A program made the position numbers and the translations under genes. From Cohnella sp. SGD-V74 (GTDB lineage: Bacteria > Bacillota > Bacilli > Paenibacillales > Paenibacillaceae): a DNA stretch of 64,000 bases. Location: positions 558,001 to 622,000 of the forward strand of contig NZ_PVYW01000001.1 of assembly GCF_003001675.1 (NCBI RefSeq). The letters are read 5' to 3'. Below, piece by piece: positions 35,884-44,163 of this stretch; the stretch's first letter is position 1, and the number at the start of each line of letters is the position of its first letter. The notes beneath the pieces are model-generated. The model made no database searches, had not been told where the DNA came from, and worked only from the letters and a program-made list of their open reading frames with translations.

Positions 35884-36762
35884 ATGAGTCTATTAAAATT
35901 GAAAATTATCGAGCTCGTAGACCGCTATAAGCAGGTGACCGCCGTGGCGGATGCGCTGCGCATGAAGCAGCCTACGATCAGCTTCCATATGAAGAAGATG
36001 GAGAGCGACTGGGGAGTCAAGCTGTTCGAGGCGAGATCGGGGCGCATCTATTTGACGACCGCGGGAAAAATGCTGCTGCCGTACGCCAAGCGGATCGTGG
36101 CTCTGCATGCGGAAGCCGAGGCGAAGATCGGGGAGCTCCGGGACACCGGGCGGAACCTGCTGCGGATCGGCTGCACCGATTGCGCGACGGCGGCGCTGGC
36201 CGGAGCGGGATGGCTCACGCGGCTCACGGCGCTTACGGAAGCGCGCGTTACGATCGTCAAGACGGACGACGACGGTCTGTCGCAGTTGCTCGAAGCCGGC
36301 GAGCTCGATCTGGCGATCGGCGGACGGCAGCCCGTCGATCCGGAGCGGCTGCGCTGCGCGGAGCTTCTCTCCTCTCCCTTGAAGCTGGTGCTGCCGGAAA
36401 ATCATCCGCTCGCCAGCGTGCGGAGCTCCGCGCTGGCCGACCGGCTGCACCGCTATCCGTTCGTCGAGCATGCGGAGCGCTCGCTGGCCGAGCTCGTCTC
36501 CGCCTGGTTCGCGCGAACGGGCGTCTCCCGCGTCAACGGCACGTTCGACTCGGCCGAGCTGGTCGTGCAGGCCGTGCGGGACGACATCGGTCTCGCCGTC
36601 TTGCCCGAATGCGTCCTTCCCGCTTCCATGGCGAAGGCGGTCGCGGCAGAGTTGCCGGACCGCCCGATAAGCTGGACCTTGTATGCGAGTTGGAACGCTC
36701 ATGAAGGCAACGTCGAGCTTGCCGAACGAGCTGCGCGCGCGCTTGCCCCGCAACCGGGTTAG
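35884..36762 (+). CDS. LysR-type transcriptional regulator
   Basis: 292 residues. The N-terminal winged helix has VTAVADALRMKQPTISFHMKKME, and the effector-binding domain spans about 90-290 (LLRIGCTDCATAALA ... DDIGLAVLPECV). ATG 35884-35886 follows GGGGGAA. It is divergent from pstS and converges with pstA of the second set, overlapping its stop by 4 nt. It may regulate one of its neighbours or be an unrelated insertion between the two pst loci; no target can be assigned. Confidence 0.88.
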   Translation: MSLLKLKIIELVDRYKQVTAVADALRMKQPTISFHMKKMESDWGVKLFEARSGRIYLTTAGKMLLPYAKRIVALHAEAEAKIGELRDTGRNLLRIGCTDCATAALAGAGWLTRLTALTEARVTIVKTDDDGLSQLLEAGELDLAIGGRQPVDPERLRCAELLSSPLKLVLPENHPLASVRSSALADRLHRYPFVEHAERSLAELVSAWFARTGVSRVNGTFDSAELVVQAVRDDIGLAVLPECVLPASMAKAVAAELPDRPISWTLYASWNAHEGNVELAERAARALAPQPG

Positions 36763-37655
36763 CGGCTCCTGCGCTCCTTGATCCAGAGCGGGATGCGGAA
36801 CAGAACGTTAAAGAGCAGAATGACGAACACGAGCACGGCGGCCGCCTTGTCGGAAATCGACACCGCATCCGGCACGATCGCCTCCGACTGGACGTACCAC
36901 AGATGGACGGCCAGCGTCTCTCCCGGCGACAACAGATTGAAGTCCCACATCTCTCCCGACGTCGTCACCCCCGCCGTCAGAATGATGACGGCGCTCTCCC
37001 CGAACGCGCGGCCCGCGATCAAGCAAATTCCGGTCACGAGACCGTTGATCGCCGACGGAACGAGCACGCGGCGAATCGTCTGCAGGTGCGTCGCGCCGAG
37101 CGCGAACGAAGCCTGCTTCAGCTCCCCGGGCACGGCGCGGATCGACTCCTCCGTCACCCGGGTCATGACCGGCAGGTTCAGGAACGCGAGGCTGACCGCG
37201 CCTCCCAGAATCGTCAGCCCGATCTGGAACATTTCCACGAACAAGGCGATCCCGAACAAACCGAAGATAATGGAAGGCACGGAGGCGAGCCCTTCCACGC
37301 AGATGCGGACGAAGCCGATCAGCTTGTTGTCCGGCGCGAATTCCGCCAAGTAGATGCCTGCGGCCATGCCGAGCGGCACGGCGATGAACAGCGAGATCAG
37401 CAGCATGTAGAAAGAATTGAACAAAGCCGGGCCGATGCCTCCGCCCTCCTCGATCTCGCTCGGCAGCCCGAGAATGAAATCCCAGGTCAGCGTAGGCAGC
37501 CCCTTCTGCAGGATCAGATAGAGCAGCGCGAGAATGAACAGAACCATGGCCGCGGACGCGCTCCAGACAAATGCGGTAAACAGCCGGTTGTTCAACGAAT
37601 TGATCCCCCGGCCCGAGCTGAACGGGCTGCGGGCCGCTCCGGTCGCGTTTTTCAT
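36759..37655 (-). CDS. pstA: Second phosphate ABC permease, PstA-like
   Basis: 298 residues, about six membrane segments, with the ABC loop KQASFALGATHLQTIRRVLVP. It resembles the first PstA in layout (GGGIGPALFNSFYMLLISL) but is clearly diverged. It overlaps the upstream pstC-like gene by 4 nt and ends the second set; no pstB follows. Confidence 0.9.
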   Translation of the reverse strand: MKNATGAARSPFSSGRGINSLNNRLFTAFVWSASAAMVLFILALLYLILQKGLPTLTWDFILGLPSEIEEGGGIGPALFNSFYMLLISLFIAVPLGMAAGIYLAEFAPDNKLIGFVRICVEGLASVPSIIFGLFGIALFVEMFQIGLTILGGAVSLAFLNLPVMTRVTEESIRAVPGELKQASFALGATHLQTIRRVLVPSAINGLVTGICLIAGRAFGESAVIILTAGVTTSGEMWDFNLLSPGETLAVHLWYVQSEAIVPDAVSISDKAAAVLVFVILLFNVLFRIPLWIKERRSR

Positions 37656-38620
37656 GAATGGGCCCCCTTCCGCTGCAGCAGCCTCACGAGCACGATCATC
37701 AACAGAGAAATGACGAGCAGCAGGAAGCCCATCATATACAGCGCGTTGTTCCAGGTCGAGTCGAACGGCACGTTGGCGATCTGCATGACGATGTTGCTCG
37801 TCAGCACCGACGTCGGCTTGAACAGCGCGTCGGCCAGCTGCGGCGTGTTGCCGATGACCATGACGACGGCCATCGTCTCGCCGATCGCCCGGGCCATGCC
37901 CAGAATAACGCCGTATAGAATGCCGCTGCGGGCGGCCGGAATCGTCACCTTGAAGATCGTCTGGAACCTCGTGGCGCCAAGCGCGTAAGAGGCGTCCCTA
38001 TATTTTCGCGGAACCGCGCTGATCGCGTCGTCGCTCACCCGGCTGATCGTCGGCAGCACCATGATCGTCAGCACGATCGCCGCCGCCAGAATGCCGTCGC
38101 CCATATTCGTGCCGGTTATATCCCTGAGCAGCGGAATGAGGATGGTCAGTCCGAGGAAGCCGTAGACGACGGACGGAATGCCGACGAGCAGGTCGAGCAC
38201 CGGACGGAGCAGATTGCGCAGCCATGTCGGGGCGACCTCGGCCAGGAATACGGCGATGACGACCGACAGAGGCACGGAGATGAGCAGCGTCAAGAGCGTC
38301 AAGGCGAACGTGCCGAAAATAAAGACGAAAGCGCCGTAACGGTCGTCCTCCGGCGTCCAATCCGTCGAGAAGAAAAACGTCATCGGAGATACGTCGCGGA
38401 ACGTCAGCACGCCGGTGCGGAACATCAGAAACAGGATGCCGAACAGAATGAGGCAGACGAACACGGCGCTGGCAATGCAGGCCAGCTTGAAAAAACGGTT
38501 GTAAAACAGAAGTCTGTTCTTCCGGTCGAACGACTTGCCCGAGCCGGCCTTGATGCTGCCTCCGAGCTCGGACGCGTTCGGGCCGGCGATCGAAGGACGC
38601 GCCGACGTGTCCAGTTGCAT
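37652..38620 (-). CDS. pstC: Second phosphate ABC permease, PstC-like
   Basis: 322 residues; a soluble N-terminal stretch of about 45 residues precedes the first membrane segment (LACIASAVFVCLILFGILFLMF). The ABC loop is YRDASYALGATRFQTIFKVTIP. It forms a permease with the PstA-like protein and presumably borrows a PstB from the first operon. Confidence 0.9.
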   Translation of the reverse strand: MQLDTSARPSIAGPNASELGGSIKAGSGKSFDRKNRLLFYNRFFKLACIASAVFVCLILFGILFLMFRTGVLTFRDVSPMTFFFSTDWTPEDDRYGAFVFIFGTFALTLLTLLISVPLSVVIAVFLAEVAPTWLRNLLRPVLDLLVGIPSVVYGFLGLTILIPLLRDITGTNMGDGILAAAIVLTIMVLPTISRVSDDAISAVPRKYRDASYALGATRFQTIFKVTIPAARSGILYGVILGMARAIGETMAVVMVIGNTPQLADALFKPTSVLTSNIVMQIANVPFDSTWNNALYMMGFLLLVISLLMIVLVRLLQRKGAHS

Positions 38621-38641
38621 AACTCCAGGTTCCTCCCATGA

Positions 38642-38679
38642 AGAAACCAGCTTGGCGACAGATCGCTTCGCTGGTTTCT
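38642..38679 (-). promoter_or_regulatory. Hairpin between the second pstS and pstC
   Basis: AGAAACCAGC and GCTGGTTTCT are perfect 10-bp complements with an 18-nt loop, in the 100-nt gap after the second pstS. The position mirrors 34705-34742 in the first operon. Confidence 0.5.
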
Positions 38680-38720
38680 CCCGAATGTTGAGTTCGTCGA
38701 TTATTCGCGATTAAAGCCGA

Positions 38721-39572
38721 TTATTTCAAAGCGGAGATCGGGATGAATTTCAGCTTCTTCAACGAACCGTTCTGGAACTTGGCGCTTTGGATATATTCGA
38801 TGAACGCCTTCGTCGCTCCGTCCGGCTTGCCCTTCGTCATGTAGTAGCCGTAACCCCATACTTTATAAGTACCGTTAACGACGTTCGCTTCCGTCGGCGC
38901 GATTTTGTTGATTTTCAGCGCCTTCATGTTGCTCGTCACGTACACGAGGTCGATGTAGCCGATCGCGTTGGGAGTCGTCTCCACGGCCGTCTTCATGTCG
39001 CCGCTCGACTTGACTTCCTTATAGTTGGAGCCCTTGCTGATGAATTCCGTGCCTTGCAGAGCCTTCATCTGGAAGTTGACGCGGGTTCCGGAACCGAACG
39101 CGCGGTTGACGACGATAATGTCGGCGTCTTCTCCTCCGACGTCTTTCCAGTTCGTTACTTTGCCGGAGAAAATGTCTTGCAGCTGCTTCGTCGTCAGATC
39201 GTCGACTTTGACGTTCTTGTTGACGACGGCCGCGAACGGGATAATCGCGACTTTATGCGCAACTTGGCCATCGAATTTCTTGAAGCCGGGAACGTCTTGG
39301 GAGGCGTCCCAGTCGACCGCGCCGATGTCGGCGATGCCTTTGCGCACCGATTGCGGGCCGGTGATCGAGCCCGCCGCGGAAGCGGAAATTTTCACCTTCG
39401 GGTGCAGCTTCTTGAATTCGTTGGCCGCTTGCAGCGTCAGCGGCAGCAGCGCGGAAGAACCGTTAATGACGATTTTGCCTTTCAGGTCGCTTGCCGCTCC
39501 CGCCACGGACACGGAGGTCGAGACCAGGGCGATCGCCAGTGCGGCGACGGATAAAGATTTAAACCATTTCAT
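38721..39572 (-). CDS. pstS: Second phosphate-binding protein, PstS-like
   Basis: 283 residues. The signal peptide (MKWFKSLSVAALAIALVSTS ... AGA) has no lipobox cysteine, unlike the first PstS, so the protein is probably released or held through partners. Ligand-site stretches are kept: INGSSALLPLT, AAGSITGPQSV and RAFGSGTRVNF. AGAGGAG precedes the ATG. It starts 24 nt after the stalk-domain gene and is in its operon. Confidence 0.92.
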   Translation of the reverse strand: MKWFKSLSVAALAIALVSTSVSVAGAASDLKGKIVINGSSALLPLTLQAANEFKKLHPKVKISASAAGSITGPQSVRKGIADIGAVDWDASQDVPGFKKFDGQVAHKVAIIPFAAVVNKNVKVDDLTTKQLQDIFSGKVTNWKDVGGEDADIIVVNRAFGSGTRVNFQMKALQGTEFISKGSNYKEVKSSGDMKTAVETTPNAIGYIDLVYVTSNMKALKINKIAPTEANVVNGTYKVWGYGYYMTKGKPDGATKAFIEYIQSAKFQNGSLKKLKFIPISALK

Positions 39573-39596
39573 CGGAATGTTCTCCTCTCGATTCGA

Positions 39597-41009
39597 TTAT
39601 TTGGAAGCCGGCTTCCAGCTTCCGTTCACATCCACCAATACGCGTCCGTCCTGGATGACCGCCAGCGGCGCGCCTTCCTTCACGACGATTCCGCTTACCG
39701 CGGAGGACAGCGTATAGAGCTGCTTGGCCGCGCCCGTCGCCGGATCGACCTCGTAGACGAATTGATCGTCTCCGTTGCCCTCGGTCAACAAGTACCATTT
39801 GCCGCCGGCATATTCTGCTTGGTATACGTCTCTCTCGTTGTAGAGCGAAGCGACGTTTTTGTCTTTGCCGACTTTAACCAGCGTCGACTTGGCGGAAGTA
39901 TCGGCGCTCACGCTGACGTACGCGACGCTGGAACCGTCGGCGGCGTGGATGAACACCTTGTCGTCTGTGGAAGTCGTCAGTTGCACGGCTTTGTTCTCCT
40001 TGACGGAAGGATCGACCGTAAATTGATAGATTTGCGGCTCGGTTCCCTTCATGTCGATAGAGACGTCGTCCTCTTCGACCGGCTTGTTGGCGTCGGCGAC
40101 GACGGCTCCCGGCTTCGTTACGGTGTACGTGAACGTTTTGCCGTCCGCGGACACTTCCAGGTTCGCTTTGTAGTCGACCTTGTCGTCGAGGATTTTCGTG
40201 ATTTTATTGATTTCCGGATCCAGCTTGGCGATGACGCTGCCCTTGTCCCCTTGCAGGAAATAGATGCTCGCGCTGTCGGCCGACCATACGAGCTCCGGCT
40301 TGATGTTCGTGTCGGTGCTGACGACGACGGCCCGGCCGATTTTGGTCAGATCGAGCACGGACACTTGGCCTTCCGCGTTCGTGTAGGCGACTTTCGTACC
40401 GTTAGGCGCCAAGATCAACTCGGAAGCGTCCGCGGCCACGTCCAGCAGACGGTACTTGCCCGTTGCGGCTTCCACGAGGTAATCCGCGCGGCCCGTCTCG
40501 TTCTCTTGCGTAGCGATGAAGCGCTCCGCATCGACCCATTGGATGCGATCCACGTTGGACAGCAGCTTGGCGTCGATCCAGACCGAGCCTTTCCCATCTT
40601 CGTACAGGCTGGCTCCCAGCGCTTCGACGTAGGCTCCCAGCTCCACGTAAGTGACGCCTTTGGCGTTTTTGACCGGAACGTTCAGCTTGTGCTCCGCTCC
40701 GTCTACCTTAAGAACGGCGCTGCCCGCTTTCAGCTCTACCGTATGGCCGTTCAGCTTCGCTTGAACGACGCCGCCGGCCGCTTGCAGCTTGGCTCCGAGC
40801 TTCGCGCTTAAATCTCTGAGAGATACGAGAGTCGTGCCCTTCTCCGTAATCGTACCCAGATTAACCGTCGTTCCGTTCACGATGTAAGCCGAATTCGTAA
40901 TCTGAACCGCGCTCGTTGCCGTTGCGGTTGCGGCGAATGCCGCGCCTGCGGAAGCCGTTCCGACAGCCAACGCCAATACAGTTACCAGGGACGCTTTCTT
41001 TAGCACCAT
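39597..41009 (-). CDS. Secreted stalk-domain/beta-propeller protein, first gene of the second pst operon
   Basis: About 470 residues. A signal peptide (SLVTVLALAVGTASAGAAFA) is followed by a copper amine oxidase N-terminal-like stalk domain (about 35-155, with VNLGTITEKGTTLVSLRDL) and a TolB/PD40-like beta-propeller of weak repeats (about 160-470, e.g. GTKVAYTNAEGQVSVLDL, DGSSVAYVSV). Two start codons compete: GTG 41015 and ATG 41009; the ATG has better spacing from AAGGGTG. It has no enzyme motif. It sits behind a four-hexamer Pho-box-like array and before pstS, so a role in phosphate stress at the cell surface is inferred. Confidence 0.8.
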   Translation of the reverse strand: MVLKKASLVTVLALAVGTASAGAAFAATATATSAVQITNSAYIVNGTTVNLGTITEKGTTLVSLRDLSAKLGAKLQAAGGVVQAKLNGHTVELKAGSAVLKVDGAEHKLNVPVKNAKGVTYVELGAYVEALGASLYEDGKGSVWIDAKLLSNVDRIQWVDAERFIATQENETGRADYLVEAATGKYRLLDVAADASELILAPNGTKVAYTNAEGQVSVLDLTKIGRAVVVSTDTNIKPELVWSADSASIYFLQGDKGSVIAKLDPEINKITKILDDKVDYKANLEVSADGKTFTYTVTKPGAVVADANKPVEEDDVSIDMKGTEPQIYQFTVDPSVKENKAVQLTTSTDDKVFIHAADGSSVAYVSVSADTSAKSTLVKVGKDKNVASLYNERDVYQAEYAGGKWYLLTEGNGDDQFVYEVDPATGAAKQLYTLSSAVSGIVVKEGAPLAVIQDGRVLVDVNGSWKPASK

Positions 41010-41064
41010 CGACACCTATCACCCTTCTGGATTTTGGTAGATTTTTCTTCGCATTGCTATAGTG

Positions 41065-41118
41065 AGTATAGTCCTATTTTGTAAAGCCGCTGTTGCCGAT
41101 TTGTTTTCCTGCTGTTAA
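41065..41118 (-). promoter_or_regulatory. Four-hexamer Pho box and promoter of the second pst operon
   Basis: On the minus strand TTAACA (41118-41113), AAAACA (41107-41102), GCAACA (41096-41091) and TTTACA (41085-41080) occur in exact 11-bp phase (four hexamers, 5-bp gaps). A -10 TATACT lies 9 bp further at 41070-41065. This is the arrangement expected for tandem PhoP-P dimers. It abuts the stop codon of the chemoreceptor gene. Confidence 0.75.
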
Positions 41119-41120
41119 AT

Positions 41121-42563
41121 TTAGGAATTTACCTGACTGGCCAGCTTGCGGATTTCGCCGCGGACTTCTTCCGACTTGATCGTGGCCGCTCCGGATGCCG
41201 ACAGCAGCAGCGCAGCCGCCTCCTGGTTCAGCTCCGAGGAGCTCCACAGCTGGGCGAACGTGTCCTCGGTCTTGCTCACCGAGTGGACGCCTCGGTCCGC
41301 TCCCTGCTTGCCTTCTCCCGCCAAGCCGGCGGACAGCTTCACCGCCTCCGACATCGAGCGGATCATGCCGGCGATCTCCCCGGCGGAGCGTTTCGTCTGA
41401 TCCGCCAGCGCGCGGATCTCCCCCGCTACGACTCCGAACCCTCTGCCGTGCTCTCCCGCTCTCGCCGCTTCAATCGCGGCGTTCACCGCCAGCAGATTGC
41501 ACTGATCGGCGAGATCGGCGATCAGGCGAACGATGCCGTCGACAGCCGACGTGCGTTCGGTCAATTGGCCGGCGGCTTTCTCCTGCTTGTCCGCGTTCAC
41601 CGACCACTGCTTAAACAGTCCCTGCATCTCGCCCAACTGCTCGCGGCCCTGGTCGGTAATTTCTCCGATCCGCTCGCTGCACGCCTTGGCTTCGTTCGTC
41701 GCTTGCGCGACCCGTTCGACGGAAGCGTGAATGTCCTCGATCATCGTCTCGGTATCGCGAATCGTGCTCATCTGCCGGCTAACCGCTTCTCTCTGCAGCA
41801 GTCTGGACACGTTAAGCAGGTCGTTCACCGTCAATATGCCCGCGAATTTCCCTTTATCGGTAAGCACGACGGCATCGTAGAACGTCTCCTCCTCCCGGGA
41901 CAGCGCGCGGTCGATCAGTTCCTGAGGGTCGATGGATACGTCCGCGACGAGCGGCGACGGGTCCATCTGCAGCGAGACCGGACGTTGTCCATACAATGAC
42001 ATGCCGTACAAAGAGCCTATCCGCCGGTAGAACCGGCTTCTCATGATCAGTCCGACGGGACGCTTGCCTTCATCGCAGACGACGGCGCAAGGATAAGGCT
42101 CCTTGCTGCGGAACAGGCGGACAAGATCGTCGTTCGGCACATCGGGGGCGATGACCGGACAGCTCTTCATCCAATCTTTGACGGCGATCGGCTGCATGAC
42201 TGCGGGGAGATCCGCTCGGGAAGAAGACGCCGGGCTTGAGTAGGAAGACTCGGCCAGTGCGGCGGATGGGGTGGACGAGGCAGACGCTTTAGGCCGGACA
42301 GATGCGGTAGAAGAAGCAGGAGCCTTAGACGCGGTGGATACGGTAGACGGGACAGATGCTTTAGACCGGACAGATGCGGTAGAAGAAGCAGAAGTCTTAG
42401 ACGCGGTGGATACGGTAGACGGGACAGATGCTTTAGACCGGACAGATGCGGTAGAAGAAGCAGAAGTCTTAGATGCGACAGATACGGCAGTTGCGGTAGA
42501 ATCGGCGGACGGCGAAGTCGGTTGCACCGTTTCTTGCTTCTCGAGAACTGAAGTTATAGGCAT
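41121..42563 (-). CDS. Soluble CBS-domain methyl-accepting chemotaxis-like protein
   Basis: 480 residues from ATG 42561-42563, 6 nt after GAGGTG. No membrane segment. A Ser/Thr/Ala-rich N-terminal region (about 10-125) contains three copies of a 24-residue repeat. A CBS pair follows (about 135-270, [14 protein letters not shown] ... [13 protein letters not shown]), then a coiled MCP signalling domain (about 275-480) with the conserved hairpin tip [20 protein letters not shown]. It is a cytosolic receptor that probably signals to CheA according to a ligand bound by the CBS pair. No che genes are nearby. Confidence 0.87.
   Translation of the reverse strand: MPITSVLEKQETVQPTSPSADSTATAVSVASKTSASSTASVRSKASVPSTVSTASKTSASSTASVRSKASVPSTVSTASKAPASSTASVRPKASASSTPSAALAESSYSSPASSSRADLPAVMQPIAVKDWMKSCPVIAPDVPNDDLVRLFRSKEPYPCAVVCDEGKRPVGLIMRSRFYRRIGSLYGMSLYGQRPVSLQMDPSPLVADVSIDPQELIDRALSREEETFYDAVVLTDKGKFAGILTVNDLLNVSRLLQREAVSRQMSTIRDTETMIEDIHASVERVAQATNEAKACSERIGEITDQGREQLGEMQGLFKQWSVNADKQEKAAGQLTERTSAVDGIVRLIADLADQCNLLAVNAAIEAARAGEHGRGFGVVAGEIRALADQTKRSAGEIAGMIRSMSEAVKLSAGLAGEGKQGADRGVHSVSKTEDTFAQLWSSSELNQEAAALLLSASGAATIKSEEVRGEIRKLASQVNS
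42281..42480. repeat. 72-bp tandem repeat (three copies) inside the chemoreceptor gene
   Basis: Copies begin with GCTTTAG at 42286, 42358 and 42430, exactly 72 bp apart; the last is incomplete. The second and third are nearly identical while the first has drifted. In the protein this is a 24-residue Ser/Thr/Ala repeat ([12 protein letters not shown] ...). Copy number should be prone to change. Confidence 0.85.
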
Positions 42564-42687
42564 GGGACGCACCTCGTTCTAGGATTCGGGTCGTGGGGAT
42601 TAATCCCTATTTCGAAACTAACAGACGATTGTTTTCCATTTGTCCGCTGTTCGTTAAGCGACTGTAAACTTTAGCCAGCAATCAGCA

Positions 42688-42716
42688 TTGAACATACCTA
42701 ATAGGTATATTATAAT
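42688..42716 (+). promoter_or_regulatory. PadR-operon promoter with palindromic operator in the spacer
   Basis: TTGAAC (42688-42693) and TATAAT (42711-42716) are 17 bp apart. The spacer holds a perfect 7-bp inverted repeat, ATACCTA-A-TAGGTAT (42694-42708). The operator lies where a bound dimer would block RNA polymerase, so autorepression by the PadR protein is inferred. Confidence 0.75.
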
Positions 42717-42739
42717 AGTGCTAAAACTGGAGGAAAAAG

Positions 42740-43327
42740 ATGGATTTCGTATTGCTCGGCTTTTTGATGATCCGCGATTTGTCCGCGTACGAGATGCGGA
42801 AAATTTTGCAGCGAAAAGTATCGCCGTTTTACAGCGCCAGTCTCGGGAGCATCCAGACGACATTAAAGAAACTGGAGGACAACGGGCTGATCCGCACACT
42901 TGAAATGGACGCCACAGGCCGAAGGAAAAAGCTCTATCGCATCGACGAACCGGGAAGGCGCGGCTTCGCCGAAAAAATGTTTTCCGAGATCGCGGCCGGC
43001 AGGCTGGAGCAGGACATCACGACGCGCTTGTTCTTCCTCGGACTGCTCGATGCTCCCGATCGCTTGAAGGTTGCACGTTCGATCGCAGCCTCACTGGAGA
43101 GCGTTCTGGGGGAATACGATGCGGCAGCGGAGGAAGCCGCGCGCGCGGAAGTGCCGGAGAGCTTGCGGCAAATTGCCGTCTACCAGATCAAGACGCTGGA
43201 ATTGGCGATCGCTCTTTACCGATCCATGCTGGAATGGTTCCGCCGATTTCAGGAACAATTGGAGGGTGATCCGGATGCGGGAGAAGAAGTTGAATTTCAA
43301 AAACGCGGAAGTGCGTTATCGGATTGA
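42740..43327 (+). CDS. PadR-family transcriptional repressor
   Basis: 195 residues. The winged helix (about 1-85) has the PadR look: LLGFLMIRDLSAYEM and SIQTTLKKLEDNGLIR, with basic wing TGRRKKLYRI. The C-terminal half is helical (Vir_C-like) for dimerisation. GGAGGAAAAAG precedes the ATG. The hydrolase gene starts inside its last 53 bp, so the two are translated together. Confidence 0.9.
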   Translation: MDFVLLGFLMIRDLSAYEMRKILQRKVSPFYSASLGSIQTTLKKLEDNGLIRTLEMDATGRRKKLYRIDEPGRRGFAEKMFSEIAAGRLEQDITTRLFFLGLLDAPDRLKVARSIAASLESVLGEYDAAAEEAARAEVPESLRQIAVYQIKTLELAIALYRSMLEWFRRFQEQLEGDPDAGEEVEFQKRGSALSD

Positions 43328-44063
43328 AAACGAAGAAGGCCGGCCAACGATCTTCATGCTGCACGCGGCATTCGCCGATCACGGACTGTTCGAAGACCAG
43401 GTCGCCGATTTCGGCAGCGACTGCCGCATCGTTCTGATCGATCTGCCCGGCCATGGAGCCAATCGCTCCTTGCCCGCGAGCGTATCGCTGCGGGATATGC
43501 CCGAGATCTGCGCCCGAATCGCCGCCGAGAACGGCATCGAGCGATGCGTCGCGATGGGCGTATCGCTCGGGGCGCTCGTCGCCCAGGCTTTCGCCGATCG
43601 CTGTCCGAACATCGTGGAATCGGTCGTTATCGTAGGCGGATACTCGATACACAAGGCGAATGAAGCCGTGCTGAAAGCGCAGCGGAAGGAGGGGTTGAAG
43701 TGGCTGCTGTACGTCCTGTTCTCCATGGACAAATTCAAGCGGTACGTCCTTCGCGTCTCCTGCCATACAGAGCGGGGACGGGCGAAGCTCGAGCAGGGAG
43801 TAATGCAATTTCGGCGAAAATCGTTCTCCTCGATGAGCGGGATGGCCTCCCTGCTCCGAAAAACCGACGACCCGATGCCCTACTCGTTGCTGATCGTCGT
43901 CGGAGAACACGATCTGAAGCTCGCCCATGACGCCGCGGTACAGCTTCACGGTTTGGAGCCGCGCTCCGAACTGGTCGTCATCCCGGACGCCGGCCACTGC
44001 GCGAACGTGGACCAGCCCGCAGCGTTTAATCGCATCCTGCGCCGTCATTTGTCCGGAGCGTAG
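43275..44063 (+). CDS. Alpha/beta-fold hydrolase
   Basis: 262 residues. ATG 43275-43277 follows GGAGGGTGATCCGG and lies inside the padR gene. The triad can be read: nucleophile Ser in GVSLGAL, acid in VVGEHD, His in DAGHCAN; the oxyanion strand is FMLHAAFADH. The substrate is unknown. Pairing with a PadR repressor suggests it acts on a phenolic or other toxic ester that also relieves repression, but this is inference. Confidence 0.88.
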   Translation: MREKKLNFKNAEVRYRIENEEGRPTIFMLHAAFADHGLFEDQVADFGSDCRIVLIDLPGHGANRSLPASVSLRDMPEICARIAAENGIERCVAMGVSLGALVAQAFADRCPNIVESVVIVGGYSIHKANEAVLKAQRKEGLKWLLYVLFSMDKFKRYVLRVSCHTERGRAKLEQGVMQFRRKSFSSMSGMASLLRKTDDPMPYSLLIVVGEHDLKLAHDAAVQLHGLEPRSELVVIPDAGHCANVDQPAAFNRILRRHLSGA

Positions 44064-44095
44064 CCGCACAACAGCGTTTGTGCCGGAGACGGAAA

Positions 44096-44139
44096 AAAAC
44101 CGGGCGGAAGACGGTTTTAAGCCGTTTCTGCCCGGTTTT
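44096..44139. terminator. Bidirectional terminator
   Basis: AAAACCGGGC (44096-44105) pairs with GCCCGGTTTT (44130-44139), with an inner GACGG/GCCGT pair. A- and T-runs on both sides serve the hydrolase and the convergent dehydrogenase gene. Confidence 0.8.
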
Positions 44140-44163
44140 GAAGCAACCTTAATTCAACGCAAA

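Noticed and set aside
39597..41009. Copper amine oxidase enzyme
   Set aside because: Only the N-terminal-like stalk domain is present; there is no catalytic domain or TPQ motif. The same holds for the RCC1 protein at 1580-3241.
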